Assembly (NCBI RefSeq): GCF_024734075.1
Contig: NZ_CP102850.1
Span: 4,464,001-4,528,000 of the forward strand
Origin: Gordonia mangrovi
GTDB taxonomy: Bacteria; Actinomycetota; Actinomycetes; Mycobacteriales; Mycobacteriaceae
DNA length: 64,000 bases
Direction: 5' to 3'
Part shown: positions 17,489 to 28,031 of the stretch, in pieces
Numbering within the stretch: position 1 is the stretch's first letter
Layout: every line of letters starts with the position of its first letter
Translations under genes and position numbers: made by a program
Notes under the pieces: model-generated
The model's database searches: none
The model's input: only the letters and a program-made list of their open reading frames with translations
Told to the model about the DNA's origin: nothing

Positions 17489-17562
17489 CGGGATGTGGCG
17501 CAGCTTGGTAGCGCATCCGCTTTGGGAGCGGAGGGTCGCAGGTTCAAATCCTGTCATCCCGA
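17489..17562 (+). tRNA. tRNA-Pro (anticodon TGG)
   Basis: The acceptor stem CGGGATG pairs with CATCCCG. The anticodon arm TCCGC-TTTGGGA-GCGGA gives TGG, and the T arm has GGTTCAAATCC. The next bases are CCG, so the CCA tail is not encoded, unlike the neighbouring tRNA-Gly. Confidence 0.95.
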
Positions 17563-17643
17563 CCGATGTGGTGGCGGCACGCCCGCAACAGACCCGCACA
17601 GACCAATGACACCGACGCAGAAATGCAGATGTAAGGAGCAGGC

Positions 17644-19020
17644 GTGAAGAGCACCGTCGAGCAGCTCGGCCCGACCCGGGTGAAGCTCAATGTCGAAGTC
17701 CCGTTCGAGGAGCTCTCCGGTGAGTTCGACCGGACCTACCGTTCGCTGGCCCAACAGGTCCGCATTCCGGGCTTCCGGCCGGGTAAGGCGCCCGCAAAGC
17801 TGATCGAGGCCCGCGTCGGCCGCGATTCGATCCTGGCCCAGGTCGTCAACGACGCGCTGCCGGGTAAGTACTCGCAGGCCGTGGCCGAGACCGAGACCAA
17901 AGCGATCGGCCAGCCCGAGATCGACCTCGCCGAGCTGGTCTACGGCAGCCCGATCACCTTCACCGCCGAAGTCGACGTCCGCCCGGAGATCGAGCTGCCC
18001 GACTACGCGACTCTCGCGGTCGAGGTCGACGCGATCGAGATCGACGACGCCGAGGTGGAGGAGCAGGTCGAGGGTCTGCGCGCCCGCTTCGGCACCCTTC
18101 AGGGTGTTGACCGCGGTGCCCAGGACGGGGACTTCGTGTCGATCGATCTGGCGGCGACCGTCGACGGCGAGGCGGTCGACGAGGCGTCGACCGAGGGGCT
18201 GTCGCACGAGGTCGGCTCGGGTCAGCTCATCGACGGTCTCGACGAGGCGCTGATCGGTGTGAAGGCCGGCGAGACCAAGGACTTCACCACCAAGCTCGTC
18301 GCCGGCGACCACGCCGGGGAAGAGGCGCAGGTCACGGTCACCGTCAACTCGGTGAAGGAACGTGAATTGCCCGAGCTCGACGACGAGTTCGCCCAGATGG
18401 CCAGCGAATTCGATACCGTCGCCGAGCTGCGCGAGAGCCTGGTCGACCGGGTCAAGCAGTCCAAGAAGCTCGAGCAGGCCAACGCCATCCGGGACAAGGT
18501 TCTCGAAGAGCTGCTGGCCAAGGTCGAGATCCCGCTGCCGGAGAAGGTCGTGGCCGAAGAGGTCGAAGGTCAGCAGCATCAGATCGTGCACGCTCTCGGG
18601 CACGACGACGAGCAGGTCGCGAAGTTCCTCGAGGCGCAGGGCAAGACCCGCGAGGAGTGGGACGCCGAGGCCCGCGAGGAGGCCGAGAAGTCGGTCAAGA
18701 CCCAGCTGCTGCTCGATGCGATCGCCGATCAGCAGGAGACCGAGGTGGACCAGGACGAGCTCACCCAGCAGATCCTGTTCCAGGCTCAGCGCTACGGCAT
18801 GCAGCCGCAGGAGTTCATTCAGCAGTTGCAGAGCGCCGGCCAGGTCGGTGCCGTCTATGCCGACGTCCGCCGTGGCAAGGCGCTCGCCGGGATCGTGTCG
18901 GAGGTGACCGTCACCGACAGCAGCGGCGCAGCCGTGGACACCGACGAGTTCTTCGGCGGGTCCGATGAGGACGACGCCGCCCCAGATGAGAGCAACACAG
19001 ACGAGAACGACGAGAGCTGA
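17644..19020 (+). CDS. tig: Trigger factor
   Basis: The 458-residue ribosome-bound chaperone has an N-terminal ribosome-binding domain with FRPGKAP, the trigger factor loop, at about residue 42. The FKBP-type prolyl isomerase domain is at about 160-245 (DGDFVSIDLAATVDG), followed by a long helical C-terminal arm and an acidic tail. It binds nascent chains at the exit tunnel. AAGGAG precedes GTG 17644. It leads the tig-clpP1-clpP2 cluster in the same order as in mycobacteria, with a 263-bp gap to clpP1 that may hold a separate promoter. Confidence 0.97.
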   Translation: MKSTVEQLGPTRVKLNVEVPFEELSGEFDRTYRSLAQQVRIPGFRPGKAPAKLIEARVGRDSILAQVVNDALPGKYSQAVAETETKAIGQPEIDLAELVYGSPITFTAEVDVRPEIELPDYATLAVEVDAIEIDDAEVEEQVEGLRARFGTLQGVDRGAQDGDFVSIDLAATVDGEAVDEASTEGLSHEVGSGQLIDGLDEALIGVKAGETKDFTTKLVAGDHAGEEAQVTVTVNSVKERELPELDDEFAQMASEFDTVAELRESLVDRVKQSKKLEQANAIRDKVLEELLAKVEIPLPEKVVAEEVEGQQHQIVHALGHDDEQVAKFLEAQGKTREEWDAEAREEAEKSVKTQLLLDAIADQQETEVDQDELTQQILFQAQRYGMQPQEFIQQLQSAGQVGAVYADVRRGKALAGIVSEVTVTDSSGAAVDTDEFFGGSDEDDAAPDESNTDENDES

Positions 19021-19283
19021 CACGTCGCACGACGAGTTGGCAGGGCAGCCGGAGCCGGGTCGATGTACCCGGTCGCCGGCTGTTCTGCTCTCAGCGAATA
19101 GCGTGCTCATCGGGACTGACGCTGCGGCGCCATTGGTTAGTGTCGGTGAGGACCTCGCGATGAACCCGCTCGCGATGACCCGGCGTCATCGCAGGAACGG
19201 GTCAGCGCGGACAAGCTGGACCGAGGAAACCGGTGGACGCGGTCGATGACCGCACGTCACCACGACAGGCAAAGGTAGGAACA
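19021..19283. other. tig-clpP1 intergenic region with possible ClgR-like site
   Basis: There is no gene. At 19092-19102 AGCGAATAGCG matches the ClgR consensus CGCYNANRGCG only partly. CTCGCGATGA occurs twice with a short gap (about 19152-19180). Stress control of clpP1P2 by ClgR is known in Corynebacterium and Mycobacterium, but the site here is weak. Confidence 0.25.
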
Positions 19284-19895
19284 GTGAGTGAGCCGACGAT
19301 CCACACGCCGACCCTGAGTTCGGGAGTGGCCGGGCTGAATCTGACCGATTCGGTGTTCGAACGACTGCTGCGTGAGCGCATCATCTTCCTCGGCACCCAG
19401 GTCGACGATGACATCGCCAACCGGCTGTGCGCCCAGATCCTGCTGCTCTCGGCGGAGGACCCGACCCGCGACATCAACCTGTACATCAACTCGCCCGGCG
19501 GTTCGGTGACCGCGGGTATGGCCATCTTCGACACGATGCAGCTCGCCGAATGCGATGTCGCCACCTACGCGATGGGCATGGCCGCGTCGATGGGTCAGTT
19601 CCTGCTGGCCGCCGGTACGCCGGGCAAACGTCATGCCCTGCCGCATTCGCGCATCATGATGCACCAGCCGTCGGCCGGAATCGGTGGTACCGCGGCCGAC
19701 ATCGCCATCCAGGCCGAGCAGTTCGCCGCCACCAAGAAGGAGATGAACCGGCTCAACGCCGAGTTCACCGGGCAGCCGCTGGAGAAGATCGAGGCCGACT
19801 CGGACCGCGACAAGTGGTTCACCGCGCAGCAGGCGCTCGAGTACGGACTCGTCGACCACGTGGTCACCCGCGCCGGTTCGGTGACCCCGTCCTGA
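19284..19895 (+). CDS. clpP1: ATP-dependent Clp protease proteolytic subunit ClpP1
   Basis: The 203-residue serine peptidase has its triad at Ser102 (GMAASMGQF), His127 (MMHQPSAG) and Asp176 (DSDRDKWF). With ClpP2 it forms the mixed ClpP1P2 tetradecamer, essential in related bacteria, fed by ClpX or ClpC1. GTG 19284 was chosen because AAAGGTAGGA precedes it; an in-frame upstream start at 19233 is less likely. clpP2 follows after 53 bases, so the two form an operon. Confidence 0.95.
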   Translation: MSEPTIHTPTLSSGVAGLNLTDSVFERLLRERIIFLGTQVDDDIANRLCAQILLLSAEDPTRDINLYINSPGGSVTAGMAIFDTMQLAECDVATYAMGMAASMGQFLLAAGTPGKRHALPHSRIMMHQPSAGIGGTAADIAIQAEQFAATKKEMNRLNAEFTGQPLEKIEADSDRDKWFTAQQALEYGLVDHVVTRAGSVTPS

Positions 19896-19948
19896 TCGCC
19901 GACCACGCACCGCACGCACGAGGCCACATCTCACCAACGGAGCAGAAG

Positions 19949-20647
19949 ATGACCAATTCACGCATCCTCGACGCACTGCCCGCCGACGTCGCCGCCGGGA
20001 TCCCCTCGTCAGCTCTTGCGATCAAGAGCATCGAGGCGCGCTACATCCTGCCGCAGTTCATCGAGCACACCCCCAACGGCCAGCGGCAATACGATCCGTA
20101 CGCGAAGCTGTTCGAAGAGCGCATCGTGTTCGTCGGTACGCCGATCGATCAGACCGTCGCCAATGACGTGATGGCGCAGCTGCTGGTGCTCGAGTCCCAG
20201 GACCCCGACCGCGACATCACGATGTACATCAACTCGCCGGGCGGCAGCGTTCCCGACATGCTGGCGATCTACGACACCATGCAGTACGTCCACTGCGACA
20301 TCGTGACGGTCTGTCTGGGCGAGGCCGCCTCGGCCGCAGCCATCCTGCTCGCCGGCGGCACCCCCGGCAAGCGCGCCGCGCTGCCCAACGCCACCATCCT
20401 GATCCATCAGCCACGGACCGGCGGTGCTTATCAGGGCCAGGTCTCCGACCTGGAGATCCAGGCCGCCGAGATCGAACGGATCCGCAACCGGCTCGACGAG
20501 ATCCTGTCCCGCCACACGGGTCAGGACAAGGACAAGATCCGCAAGGACACCGACCGCGACAACATCCTCTCGGCCGATCAGGCCAAGGAGTACGGCATCG
20601 TCGACGAAGTGTTCGAGTACCGCAAGAAGTCGATGAAGAAGGCCTGA
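19949..20647 (+). CDS. clpP2: ATP-dependent Clp protease proteolytic subunit ClpP2
   Basis: The 232-residue second ClpP subunit has Ser128 (GEAASAAAI) and His153 (LIHQP). The N-terminal extension of about 35 residues before RYILPQFIE is typical of ClpP2, which interacts with the Clp ATPases. ATG 19949 has CGGAGCAG upstream. It is co-transcribed with clpP1. A hairpin at 20660-20702 may end the transcript before clpX. Confidence 0.95.
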   Translation: MTNSRILDALPADVAAGIPSSALAIKSIEARYILPQFIEHTPNGQRQYDPYAKLFEERIVFVGTPIDQTVANDVMAQLLVLESQDPDRDITMYINSPGGSVPDMLAIYDTMQYVHCDIVTVCLGEAASAAAILLAGGTPGKRAALPNATILIHQPRTGGAYQGQVSDLEIQAAEIERIRNRLDEILSRHTGQDKDKIRKDTDRDNILSADQAKEYGIVDEVFEYRKKSMKKA

Positions 20648-21013
20648 GCCTGATCGCTTGGCACGCACCTCGTCTCCGACACGCCGGGACGTGGTGCGTG
20701 CCGAAGGCGGGCATCGACAGTCATCCTGGACGTCTGCGCGGGTGTTCGTCCACCGCGCAGAACGTGCAGACGAGAAGGCCCAGACAGCCGGCCCCGAAGA
20801 CCGGCACAGGACCAGGACGAGCAGGACAACCAGATAGCGGACGACGGCCGAAACTTCCGGGACGACATTTGGCGTTATCGGTCGAAGTTCGAGCGGCGCG
20901 CGGGTACCGTCGGGTTATTGGGCGATCCGCATGCCGCACGGTCACCCATGCCCGGCTGCGCACGGTGAAGGTCCGTCGAATCGACCGGAGCAAGAGGAAG
21001 GTACGTACACGAG
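20648..21013. other. clpP2-clpX intergenic region
   Basis: These 366 bases have no convincing gene. They contain the hairpin at 20660-20702, and the rest should hold the clpX promoter and leader. I could not pick a clear -35/-10 pair. The only sizeable frame, from about 20698, has no family-like sequence. Confidence 0.5.
20660..20702. terminator. Hairpin after clpP2
   Basis: GGCACGCACC pairs with GGTGCGTGCC; after a single mismatch CGTC pairs with GACG. This gives a 14-pair stem 13 bases after the clpP2 stop. Confidence 0.65.
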
Positions 21014-22294
21014 ATGGCACGAATCGGAGACGGTGGCGACCTGCTGAAGTGCTCGTTCTGTGGAAAGAGTCAGAAGCAGGTCAAGAAGCTGATCGCCGGG
21101 CCCGGCGTGTACATCTGTGACGAGTGCATCGATCTCTGCAACGAGATCATCGAAGAGGAACTCGCCGAGAACGGCGACGTGAAGCTCGACGAGTTGCCCA
21201 AGCCCGCGGAGATCCGCGACTTCCTCGAGAACTACGTCATCGGTCAGGACACCGCCAAGCGCACACTCGCCGTGGCGGTCTACAACCACTACAAGCGCAT
21301 TCAGGCCGGCGAGAAGAAGGATTCGCGCACCGGTGAGTCGGTGGAGATCGCGAAGTCCAACATTCTGATGCTCGGTCCCACCGGCTGCGGCAAGACCTAC
21401 CTCGCCCAGACCTTGGCGAAGATGCTGAACGTGCCGTTCGCGATCGCCGACGCGACGGCGCTGACCGAGGCGGGATATGTCGGCGAGGATGTCGAGAACA
21501 TCCTGCTGAAACTCATCCAGGCGGCCGACTACGACGTGAAGCGCGCCGAGACCGGCATCATCTACATCGATGAGGTCGACAAGGTCGCGCGCAAGAGCGA
21601 GAATCCCTCGATCACGCGGGACGTGTCGGGTGAGGGTGTGCAGCAGGCCCTGCTGAAGATCTTGGAGGGGACGCAGGCGTCGGTGCCGCCGCAAGGTGGC
21701 CGCAAGCACCCGCACCAGGAGTTCATCCAGATCGATACGACCAATGTGTTGTTCATCGTCGCCGGCGCGTTCGCCGGTCTGGAGAAGATCGTCTCGGAGC
21801 GAATCGGCAAGCGTGGCATCGGCTTCGGCAACGAGGTGACAAGCCGGGACGAGATCGACACCACCGATCACTTCGCCGAGGTGATGCCGGAGGATCTGAT
21901 CAAGTTCGGTCTGATCCCGGAGTTCATCGGCCGCCTGCCGATCGTCGCGTCGGTGACCAACCTGGACAAGGACTCGCTCGTCAGCATTCTGTCCGAGCCG
22001 AAGAACGCCCTGGTGAAGCAGTACACCAAGCTGTTCGAGATGGACAACGTGGAACTCGAGTTCAGCAAGGACGCGCTCGAGGCCGTGGCCGACCAGGCCA
22101 TTCATCGCGGCACCGGTGCGCGCGGGCTGCGCGCGATCATGGAAGAAGTGCTGCTACCGGTGATGTACGACATCCCGAGCCGTGACGACGTCGAGAAGGT
22201 CGTCGTGACGGGCGAGACCGTCCGCGACAACGTACTCCCCACGATCGTGCCGCGTAAGACCGGACGCGACGAGCGTCGCGACAAGAGCGCCTGA
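21014..22294 (+). CDS. clpX: Clp protease ATPase subunit ClpX
   Basis: The 426-residue AAA+ unfoldase has an N-terminal zinc-binding domain with Cys13, Cys16, Cys35 and Cys38 (CSFC, CDEC). Walker A is GPTGCGKT (about residue 121), Walker [10 protein letters not shown] and the ClpP-docking loop region GKRGIGFG. It recognises, unfolds and feeds substrates to ClpP1P2. ATG 21014 begins the conserved [10 protein letters not shown]. It is separated from clpP2 by 366 bases, so it probably has its own promoter. It ends at a hairpin shared with the convergent FdhF-type gene. Confidence 0.97.
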   Translation: MARIGDGGDLLKCSFCGKSQKQVKKLIAGPGVYICDECIDLCNEIIEEELAENGDVKLDELPKPAEIRDFLENYVIGQDTAKRTLAVAVYNHYKRIQAGEKKDSRTGESVEIAKSNILMLGPTGCGKTYLAQTLAKMLNVPFAIADATALTEAGYVGEDVENILLKLIQAADYDVKRAETGIIYIDEVDKVARKSENPSITRDVSGEGVQQALLKILEGTQASVPPQGGRKHPHQEFIQIDTTNVLFIVAGAFAGLEKIVSERIGKRGIGFGNEVTSRDEIDTTDHFAEVMPEDLIKFGLIPEFIGRLPIVASVTNLDKDSLVSILSEPKNALVKQYTKLFEMDNVELEFSKDALEAVADQAIHRGTGARGLRAIMEEVLLPVMYDIPSRDDVEKVVVTGETVRDNVLPTIVPRKTGRDERRDKSA

Positions 22295-22309
22295 CCCGAA
22301 TCGACTTCG

Positions 22310-22348
22310 CCGCAGCCCCCGCGAGCCCAGAGCTCCCGGGGGCTGCGG
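22310..22348. terminator. Terminator between clpX and the FdhF-type gene
   Basis: 12-bp stem CCGCAGCCCCCG / CGGGGGCTGCGG with a 15-base loop in a convergent gap. Confidence 0.8.
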
Positions 22349-22378
22349 CGTGCCGGGCCGCGGCGGGCCCCACGGTGG

Positions 22379-24703
22379 TCAGCTCGCGGTGACGCTGGGT
22401 TCGAGCCGGATCACGACCGCCTTGGAGACCGGGGTGTTCGATTCCCGCGCGACCGATCCGAGTGGGACGAGGGGATTGGTCTCGGGGTAGTAGGCGGCCG
22501 CGTTGCCGCGCGGGGTGGAGTACGCGACCAGTTCGAATCCGTCGACGCGACGTTCCTCGACGATGCCGTCCTCGCCCGCATGCTCGGAGATGATGTCGAC
22601 GTGGTCCCCGGCACGCAGGCCGGCAGCCGCGATGTCGTCGGGATGGCACATGATGACCCGCCGATTGCCCTTGATGCCGCGGTAGCGATCGTCATGTCCG
22701 TAGATGGTGGTGTTGTACTGGTCGTGGCTGCGCAGCGTCTGCAGGATCAGCCGCCCCTCGGGCACCGGCACCCAGTCGAGTGGATGGACCGCGAAATGGG
22801 CCCGACCGTCGGGAGTGTCGAATTCGCGGCGATCGCGCGGGGGATGGGGTAGCACGAATCCGTCGGAGAGTCGGACGCGGATGTTGAAGTCCTCGAAGCC
22901 GGGGATGACGCGGGAGATGTGGTCGCGGATCAGGTTGTAGTCGCGGCGCATCTGCTGCCACTCCACCGGATGGTCGGCGCCCAGCGCGGTGGTGGCGAGA
23001 TCGCAGACGATGGCGACCTCGCTGTGCAGTTCGGCCGACGCCGGTGCCAGCGAACCACGCGACAGATGGACCACCGACATCGAGTCCTCGACCGAAACCT
23101 GCTGGGCCACACCGTCGACAAGGTCCTTGTCGGTGCGGCCGAGGGTGGGCAGGATGAGCGCGGCACGGCCGGTGGCCAGGTGCGATTCGTTGAGTTTCGT
23201 ACTCACCTGCACGGTGAGCGAGCAACGAGCCAGGGCCGTGCGGGTGAACTCGGTGTCCGGCGCCGCGGAGACGAAGTTGCCGCCCATCGCGAAGAACACG
23301 CGGACCTCGCCGCGCGCCATGGCGCCGATGGCGGCCACCGTGTCATAACCGTGGTCGCGCGGGGAGACGATCCCGAACTCGGCGTCCTGCGCCGCGAGGA
23401 ACGACTCGGGCATCTTCTCGAAGATGCCCATCGTGCGATCGCCCTGCACATTGGAGTGTCCGCGCACCGGGCACAGGCCGGCTCCCGGCTTGCCGATCAT
23501 GCCGCGCAGCAACAACACGTTGGTGCCCTCGCCGATGGTGGCCACCGAATGTCGATGCTGGGTCAGACCCATCGCCCAGCACAAGATGACGCGGTCTGCG
23601 GAGGCCACGGCATCGGCCAGGTCGGCGATCTGGGCCTGCGTCAGCCCGGTGGCCGCGATGATCTCGTCGATATCGACGTCGTCGAGCGAGCTGAGGTAGT
23701 CGTCGACCCCGGCGCAGTGCGCGTCGAGGAATTCGTGGTCGAAGACGGTGCCGGGCGCGGCGCGTTCGGCGTCGAGCAGCAGCCGCGCGACCCCGCGGAA
23801 CAGCGCCATGTCGCCGCCGAGGCGGATCTGCAGGAAATCATCGGCGAGCTTCACGCCGTGCCCCACGACGCCACCGATCTTCTGCGGATCCTTGAACCGC
23901 ATCAGGCCGGCTTCGGGCAGCGGGTTGATCGCGACGATCCGGGCGCCGTTGTGTTTGGCCTTCTCCAGGGTGGACAGCATGCGCGGATGGTTGGTGCCCG
24001 GATTCTGGCCGGCGATGATGATGAGGTCGGCCGACTCGATGTCGGGCACGGTGACCGACCCCTTGCCGATGCCGATCGATGCGCCGAGTGCGGAGCCGGA
24101 CGATTCGTGGCACATGTTGGAGCAGTCCGGCAGGTTGTTGGTGCCCAGACTGCGCGCGAACAGCTGATACACGAAGGCCGCTTCGTTGCTGGTGCGGCCG
24201 GAAGTGTAGAAAACGGCTTCGTGTGGTGAGGACATCGCGGCGAGTTCGTCGGCGATGAGCTGGTTGGCCTGCTCCCAGGAGACGGGTCGGTAGTGCGAAT
24301 CGCCCGGTGCGAGGTACATCGGGTGGGTCAGCCGCCCCTGCTGCGACAGCCAGTAGCCCGAGCGCTCCCGCAGGTCGTCCACCGAATGAGCGGCGAAGAA
24401 ATCCGGTGTCACCCGGCGCCGCGTGGCTTCCTCGGCGACCGCCTTGGCGCCGTTCTCGCAGAACTCCGCGTGTTTGCGGTGTCCGGGCGTCTCCGGCCAG
24501 GCACACCCAGGGCAGTCGAACCCCTCGCGTTGATTGAGCTTGGCCAGCGTGCGCGCCGTGCGAACCGGACCCATCTGCTCGAGTCCCCGCGCCAGGGCCA
24601 CCGCGACCGCCGGAACCCCGGCCGCGTGATCCTTGATCGCCCCGGTGTGGATGTCGTCGGGTTCGGTGACGGCGATGTCCGCGGGCTGGCTTCGACGGTT
24701 CAT
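22379..24703 (-). CDS. FdhF/YdeP-type molybdopterin oxidoreductase
   Basis: The product is about 774 residues. Near the N-terminus GFDCPGCAW and, further on, EFCENGAKAVAEE replace the regular four-Cys Fe-S motif of formate dehydrogenases, as in the YdeP branch. Molybdopterin-binding segments follow (GRTSNEAAFVYQ, IAGQNPGTNHPRM, RGHSNVQGDRTMG), and a C-terminal DUF-like beta barrel holds the cofactor (MCHPDDIAAAGLRAGDHV). PDCSNMCHE may supply the metal ligand Cys. The reaction is unknown; formate oxidation has often been assumed for the family. It is divergent from mobA, which makes the bis-MGD cofactor. No selenocysteine codon is seen. Confidence 0.85.
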   Translation of the reverse strand: MNRRSQPADIAVTEPDDIHTGAIKDHAAGVPAVAVALARGLEQMGPVRTARTLAKLNQREGFDCPGCAWPETPGHRKHAEFCENGAKAVAEEATRRRVTPDFFAAHSVDDLRERSGYWLSQQGRLTHPMYLAPGDSHYRPVSWEQANQLIADELAAMSSPHEAVFYTSGRTSNEAAFVYQLFARSLGTNNLPDCSNMCHESSGSALGASIGIGKGSVTVPDIESADLIIIAGQNPGTNHPRMLSTLEKAKHNGARIVAINPLPEAGLMRFKDPQKIGGVVGHGVKLADDFLQIRLGGDMALFRGVARLLLDAERAAPGTVFDHEFLDAHCAGVDDYLSSLDDVDIDEIIAATGLTQAQIADLADAVASADRVILCWAMGLTQHRHSVATIGEGTNVLLLRGMIGKPGAGLCPVRGHSNVQGDRTMGIFEKMPESFLAAQDAEFGIVSPRDHGYDTVAAIGAMARGEVRVFFAMGGNFVSAAPDTEFTRTALARCSLTVQVSTKLNESHLATGRAALILPTLGRTDKDLVDGVAQQVSVEDSMSVVHLSRGSLAPASAELHSEVAIVCDLATTALGADHPVEWQQMRRDYNLIRDHISRVIPGFEDFNIRVRLSDGFVLPHPPRDRREFDTPDGRAHFAVHPLDWVPVPEGRLILQTLRSHDQYNTTIYGHDDRYRGIKGNRRVIMCHPDDIAAAGLRAGDHVDIISEHAGEDGIVEERRVDGFELVAYSTPRGNAAAYYPETNPLVPLGSVARESNTPVSKAVVIRLEPSVTAS

Positions 24704-24750
24704 ATCCTCATCTTGCCCCGAGCCGGCCGCGCTGTCGGCACACTGGTCCC

Positions 24751-25356
24751 ATGGCGCAACAGGATGTGGATCGGGTGGCGGGAATCGTGCTGGCCGGCGG
24801 TCGTTCCCGACGGATGGGTCGCGACAAGGCGGCACTCGACTGGGCGGGTGAGCCGATGCTCGCGCGCGTGGTCCGGACCGTCGGGGAACGCTGCGATCCG
24901 GTCCTCGTCGTGGCGCCCGAGGAGTCCGCGGCCTATCAGGGCTTGTACGGGACCGGCGGGCCGGAGGCGCAGTGGGTGACCGATGAGACACCCGGTGGCG
25001 GGCCGCTCGCGGGTCTCGCGGTGGGGTTGGCCCGCGCGGCGGACGCGGGCGCGACGTGGGCGTTCGTGTGTGCAACCGACATGCCGCTGATCGAGCCGGA
25101 GTTGATCGATGAGCTGGTGCGCGGGATCACCGCGTCGACCCAGGCGGTCATCGCCACCGACGCGCAGCGCGATCATCCGATGGCCGGCCTGTACCGGACC
25201 GATGCGGCGCGGGTGATCGCCGAGCTGACCGCCGGCGGCGAACGGCGCATGCTCGCCGCCCTCGACGCGTTGACCACTCATCGCATCGCCGTGGGTACCC
25301 CGGAATGGCTCACCAACGTCAACGCTCCCGAAGACCTGCACCGGCTCCACGTCTAG
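24751..25356 (+). CDS. mobA: Molybdenum cofactor guanylyltransferase MobA
   Basis: The 201-residue nucleotidyltransferase has the defining N-terminal motif VLAGGRSRRMGRDKAAL (residues 11-27) and DMPLIEPELI for metal and nucleotide binding. It adds GMP to molybdopterin, giving the MGD cofactor needed by DMSO-reductase family enzymes such as its divergent neighbour. The gap to that gene's start is 47 bases. In M. tuberculosis mobA (Rv2453c) also stands between clpX and valS. Confidence 0.92.
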   Translation: MAQQDVDRVAGIVLAGGRSRRMGRDKAALDWAGEPMLARVVRTVGERCDPVLVVAPEESAAYQGLYGTGGPEAQWVTDETPGGGPLAGLAVGLARAADAGATWAFVCATDMPLIEPELIDELVRGITASTQAVIATDAQRDHPMAGLYRTDAARVIAELTAGGERRMLAALDALTTHRIAVGTPEWLTNVNAPEDLHRLHV

Positions 25357-25370
25357 TACGCGGCGTTTCC

Positions 25371-25376
25371 TAAGAT
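25371..25376 (+). promoter_or_regulatory. -10 element TAAGAT of valS (leaderless)
   Basis: TAAGAT ends six bases before the valS GTG, predicting a leaderless transcript. No good -35 is visible. Confidence 0.45.
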
Positions 25377-25382
25377 TGTGGG

Positions 25383-28031
25383 GTGAGCACACCCGATCCG
25401 AGCCGCGAGCTGCCGAAGTCCTGGGACCCCGCCGAACACGAGGCGCAGCTGTACCAGGGCTGGGTGGACGCCGGTTACTTCACAGCAGACGCGACAAGTG
25501 ACCGGCCGGCGTTCTCGATCGTCATCCCGCCACCGAATGTCAACGGGTCGCTGCACATGGGGCATGCCTACGAGCATGTGCTGATGGATGCGCTGGCCCG
25601 TCGGCGCCGCATGCAGGGCTACGAGGTGCTGTGGCTGCCCGGCATGGACCACGCGGCGATCGCGATGCAGACGATGGTGGAACGCAAGATCGCCGCCGAA
25701 GAGGGACTCACCCGTGACGACCTCGGCCGTGACGCGTTCATCGAGCGGGTCTGGGCGGAGAAGGCCGAGATCGGCGGCAACATCGGCAACCAGATGCGCC
25801 GGCTCGGCGACGGCGTGGACTGGAGCCGGGAACGCTTCACCATGGACGACGGCCTGTCGCGCGCGGTGCAGACGGTGTTCAAGCAGATGTACGACGACGG
25901 GCTGATCTACCGCGCCGAGCGGTTGGTGAACTGGTCGCCGGTGCTCAAGACGGCGATCAGTGACATCGAGGTGAGCTACGCCGACGTCGAGGGTGAGCTC
26001 GTCAGCTTCCGCTACGGCAGCCTCGACGACGGCGAGCCGCACATCGTGGTCGCCACCACGCGGCTGGAGACGATGCTCGGCGACACCGCGATCGCCGTGC
26101 ATCCCGAGGACGAGCGCTACGCCCATCTGATCGGCACCGAACTCGACCATCCGTTCGTCGACCGGCGCATCCCGGTCATCGCCGACGACTACGTGGACCC
26201 CGAGTTCGGCAGTGGCGCGGTCAAGATCACTCCCGCACACGACCCCAACGACTTCGCGATCGGGCAACGCCACGACCTGCCGATGCCGACGATCATGGAC
26301 GCCGAGGCACGCATCGCCGACACCGGCACGGTGTTCGACGGGATGGACCGTTTCGAGGCACGCGTCAAGGTGCGCGAAGCGCTCGCCGAGCAGGGGCGCA
26401 TCGTCACCGAGGTCCGGCCGTACCTGCACAGCGTCGGACATTCCGAACGGACCGGCGAGCCCATCGAACCGCGGTTGTCCATGCAGTGGTGGGTGCGCGT
26501 CGAGTCCTTGGCCAAGGCGGCCGGCGACGCGGTTCGCAACGGTGACACCGTGATCCACCCGACCTCGATGGAGCCGCGCTGGTTCGGCTGGGTCGACAAC
26601 ATGTACGACTGGTGTATCTCTCGTCAGCTGTGGTGGGGTCACCGCATCCCGATCTTCTACGGCCCCGAGGGGGAGGTCGTCTGTGTGGGGCCCGACGAGC
26701 AGGCACCCGACGGCTATGTCCAGGAGACCGACGTCCTCGACACCTGGTTCTCGTCGGGCCTGTGGCCGTTCTCCACCATGGGCTGGCCCGACAACACTGC
26801 CGACCTCGAGAAGTTCTATCCCACTTCGGTTCTCGTCACCGGCTACGACATCCTGTTCTTCTGGGTGGCCCGGATGATGATGTTCGGTACCTACGTCGGT
26901 GACCGGCTCGGCGACGGCAACGCGGTGCCGTTTCACAACCTGTTCCTGCATGGTCTGGTGCGCGACGAGCACGGCCGCAAGATGTCGAAGTCGAAGGGCA
27001 ACGGCATCGATCCGCTCGACTGGGTGGAGCGCTTCGGCGCCGACGCGTTGCGCTTCACGCTCGCTCGTGGCGCCAACCCGGGTAGCGACATCTCGGTCGG
27101 CGAGGACCACGCACAGTCCTCGCGCAACTTCGCGACGAAACTGTTCAACGCCACCAAGTTCGCGCTGATGAACGGCGCCACGGTGGGTGAACTACCCGAT
27201 CGCGCAACGCTGACCGAAGCCGACCGGTGGATTCTGGACCGACTCGAGCAGGTCCGGGCCGAGGCCGATGCCGGCTTCGAGGCATACGAGTTCTCCAAAG
27301 CCTGTGAGGCGCTGTACCACTTCGCCTGGGACGAGGTCTGTGACTGGTACCTCGAACTGGCCAAGGTGCAGTATGCGCAGAACGACGACGCACGATCCGC
27401 GTCCACCTCGGTGGTGCTCGGCACGGTGCTCGACAGCCTGCTGAGATTGCTGCATCCGGTGATGCCGTTCGTCACCGAGATGTTGTGGAAGTCGCTCACC
27501 GGAAAAGAATCCGTGGTGATCGCGGACTGGCCCGCAGCGAGTGAGGTGGCGGCCGATACCGTTGCGGCACAACACATCGACGACCTGCAGCGCCTGATCA
27601 CCGAGGTCCGGCGCTTCCGCAGCGACCAGGGGCTGCGCCCGGGACAGCGAGTGGCAGCCGAGATCGACGGCCTGGACACGGCGGCGCTCGCCGACTCCCG
27701 CGGGTACCTCGACTCGCTGGCGCGCCTGGAGGCCGCCGCCGACGGCTTCGCGGCCACCGCCACCATCGACGTGCGCCTCTCGTCGGCGACGGTCACCGTC
27801 CGGATCGATACGTCCGGCACCGTCGACGTGGCGGCCGAACGCAAGCGCCTGACCAAGGATCTGGCGGCCGCGGAGAAGGAACTCGCCTCCACCACCGGCA
27901 AACTCGGCAATGAACAGTTCCTCGCCAAGGCGCCCGAACACGTCGTCGCGAAGATCCGGGAACGGCAGAAGGTGGCGACCGAAGAGGTGGAACGCCTCGG
28001 CGGTGCGCTCGCCGCATTGGGTGGCGCGTGA
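25383..28031 (+). CDS. valS: Valyl-tRNA synthetase
   Basis: The 882-residue class I synthetase has the HIGH-type motif [12 protein letters not shown] (about residue 58), a CP1 editing domain, KMSKSKGNG (about residue 534) with a tRNA-binding helical domain, and the C-terminal coiled coil ([18 protein letters not shown]) typical of ValRS. It charges tRNA-Val. It starts at GTG 25383 with no ribosome site but a -10 six bases upstream. Its stop overlaps the folC start by four bases. Confidence 0.97.
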   Translation: MSTPDPSRELPKSWDPAEHEAQLYQGWVDAGYFTADATSDRPAFSIVIPPPNVNGSLHMGHAYEHVLMDALARRRRMQGYEVLWLPGMDHAAIAMQTMVERKIAAEEGLTRDDLGRDAFIERVWAEKAEIGGNIGNQMRRLGDGVDWSRERFTMDDGLSRAVQTVFKQMYDDGLIYRAERLVNWSPVLKTAISDIEVSYADVEGELVSFRYGSLDDGEPHIVVATTRLETMLGDTAIAVHPEDERYAHLIGTELDHPFVDRRIPVIADDYVDPEFGSGAVKITPAHDPNDFAIGQRHDLPMPTIMDAEARIADTGTVFDGMDRFEARVKVREALAEQGRIVTEVRPYLHSVGHSERTGEPIEPRLSMQWWVRVESLAKAAGDAVRNGDTVIHPTSMEPRWFGWVDNMYDWCISRQLWWGHRIPIFYGPEGEVVCVGPDEQAPDGYVQETDVLDTWFSSGLWPFSTMGWPDNTADLEKFYPTSVLVTGYDILFFWVARMMMFGTYVGDRLGDGNAVPFHNLFLHGLVRDEHGRKMSKSKGNGIDPLDWVERFGADALRFTLARGANPGSDISVGEDHAQSSRNFATKLFNATKFALMNGATVGELPDRATLTEADRWILDRLEQVRAEADAGFEAYEFSKACEALYHFAWDEVCDWYLELAKVQYAQNDDARSASTSVVLGTVLDSLLRLLHPVMPFVTEMLWKSLTGKESVVIADWPAASEVAADTVAAQHIDDLQRLITEVRRFRSDQGLRPGQRVAAEIDGLDTAALADSRGYLDSLARLEAAADGFAATATIDVRLSSATVTVRIDTSGTVDVAAERKRLTKDLAAAEKELASTTGKLGNEQFLAKAPEHVVAKIRERQKVATEEVERLGGALAALGGA

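Noticed and set aside
19092..19102. Firm ClgR site upstream of clpP1
   Set aside because: AGCGAATAGCG has mismatches at important consensus positions; kept only as a weak note.
17554..19110. 518-codon minus-strand frame opposite tig
   Set aside because: It spans tig and part of tRNA-Pro; the Leu/Gly-rich sequence shows no domain.
24060..24703. Selenocysteine-containing formate dehydrogenase
   Set aside because: No in-frame TGA or SECIS-like hairpin at the active-site region; the frame is open with Cys there.
25353..27110. 585-codon minus-strand frame opposite valS
   Set aside because: Antisense to the HIGH and editing domains of ValRS; no domain or ribosome site.
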